A stretch of DNA of 64,000 nt. Origin: Chloroflexales bacterium ZM16-3. GTDB lineage: Bacteria > Chloroflexota > Chloroflexia > Chloroflexales > Chloroflexaceae. The translations under genes and the position numbers were made by a program. This document shows, one piece after another, positions 63,928 to 64,000 of the stretch. How positions within the stretch are numbered: position 1 is the stretch's first letter; each line of letters opens with the position of its first letter. The notes under the pieces were generated by a model. It ran no database searches. It was given only the letters and a program-made list of their open reading frames with translations, and was not told where the DNA came from. The stretch covers positions 1 through 64,000 of the forward strand of contig RYFE02000025.1 in NCBI GenBank assembly GCA_004138175.2, in the 5' to 3' direction.

Positions 63928-64000
63928 GGCAGCGTCTGAACCTCGACCGAGAGCACGGCCGGCAGGTCGCGCACGATCGCCGACCAGGTGTCGCCGCCAT
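63924..64000 (-). CDS. 3' end of a BNR/sialidase-repeat-like gene (partial)
   Basis: Only the last codons are in the window: [19 protein letters not shown] then QTLP and TGA. GDTW is the Asp-box (BNR) signature. In Chloroflexota such exo-alpha-sialidase-like propeller genes often precede a MoaD-like gene, as here. Runs off the right edge. Confidence 0.65.
   Translation of the reverse strand, partial: GGDTWSAIVRDLPAVLSVEVQTLP

Overview
The window is high-GC bacterial DNA that best fits a Chloroflexota genome (Roseiflexus/Kouleothrix-like). This is an inference from gene content, from extended -10 promoters of the TGC-TATACT or TGC-TACAAT type, and from abundant inverted-repeat families of the kind seen in that phylum. 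No rRNA gene is present to settle it. Positions 1-58,870 form an accessory island ending at a tRNA-Lys gene with a tyrosine integrase beside it. Positions 58,877-64,000 are ordinary chromosome: tRNA-Lys, a ClpP-type protease, an alpha/beta hydrolase, MnmE, a PHP-domain protein, a MoaD-like protein and the tail of a BNR-repeat protein.

Layout. 0-5 kb: small membrane/DNA-binding genes, an HNH nuclease, pseudogene debris and a lipoprotein. 5-27.5 kb: a defence island with three blocks. The first is a DISARM-like block: a 1,746-aa helicase/DUF1998 protein, a DrmD-like SNF2 helicase, a GxxExxY protein and a 1,341-aa N6-adenine methyltransferase. The second is a tightly overlapping trio: a DUF262 protein, an OLD/SMC-type ATPase and an unknown protein. 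The third is a McrB/McrC-like pair. 28-36 kb: a second tyrosine recombinase, a lone TnpB, a TraD/VirD4-like ATPase and a replication-relaxation protein. 36-53 kb: the main find, below. 53-58.8 kb: HicBA, a membrane protein, an XRE-type control region with matching operators, replication/partition-like genes, an excisionase and the integrase.

The main find is a diversity-generating retroelement (DGR) attached to an NLR-like immune cluster. A DGR-type reverse transcriptase (GNQTSQ in place of the usual QGxxxSP) sits among four large paralogues, each with a helical N-terminus, a NACHT NTPase and a C-terminal formylglycine-generating-enzyme-like C-type lectin domain. Three of the four C-termini differ from each other only at first or second bases of NNC codons, or the first base of an NGG codon, inside otherwise identical flanks. 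That is the signature of adenine-directed mutagenic retrohoming. A CHAT protease with membrane helices and a zinc ribbon lies immediately downstream and is the natural candidate effector. I found neither a template repeat nor an Avd gene in the 64 kb.

A second theme is short interspersed repeats. Family A (roughly 60-95 bp, long arms) is inserted in frame inside the helicase and methyltransferase genes, as Rickettsia palindromic elements are. Family B (about 47 bp, G-rich) sits directly before five successive genes of the DGR cluster and appears to supply their ribosome-binding sites.
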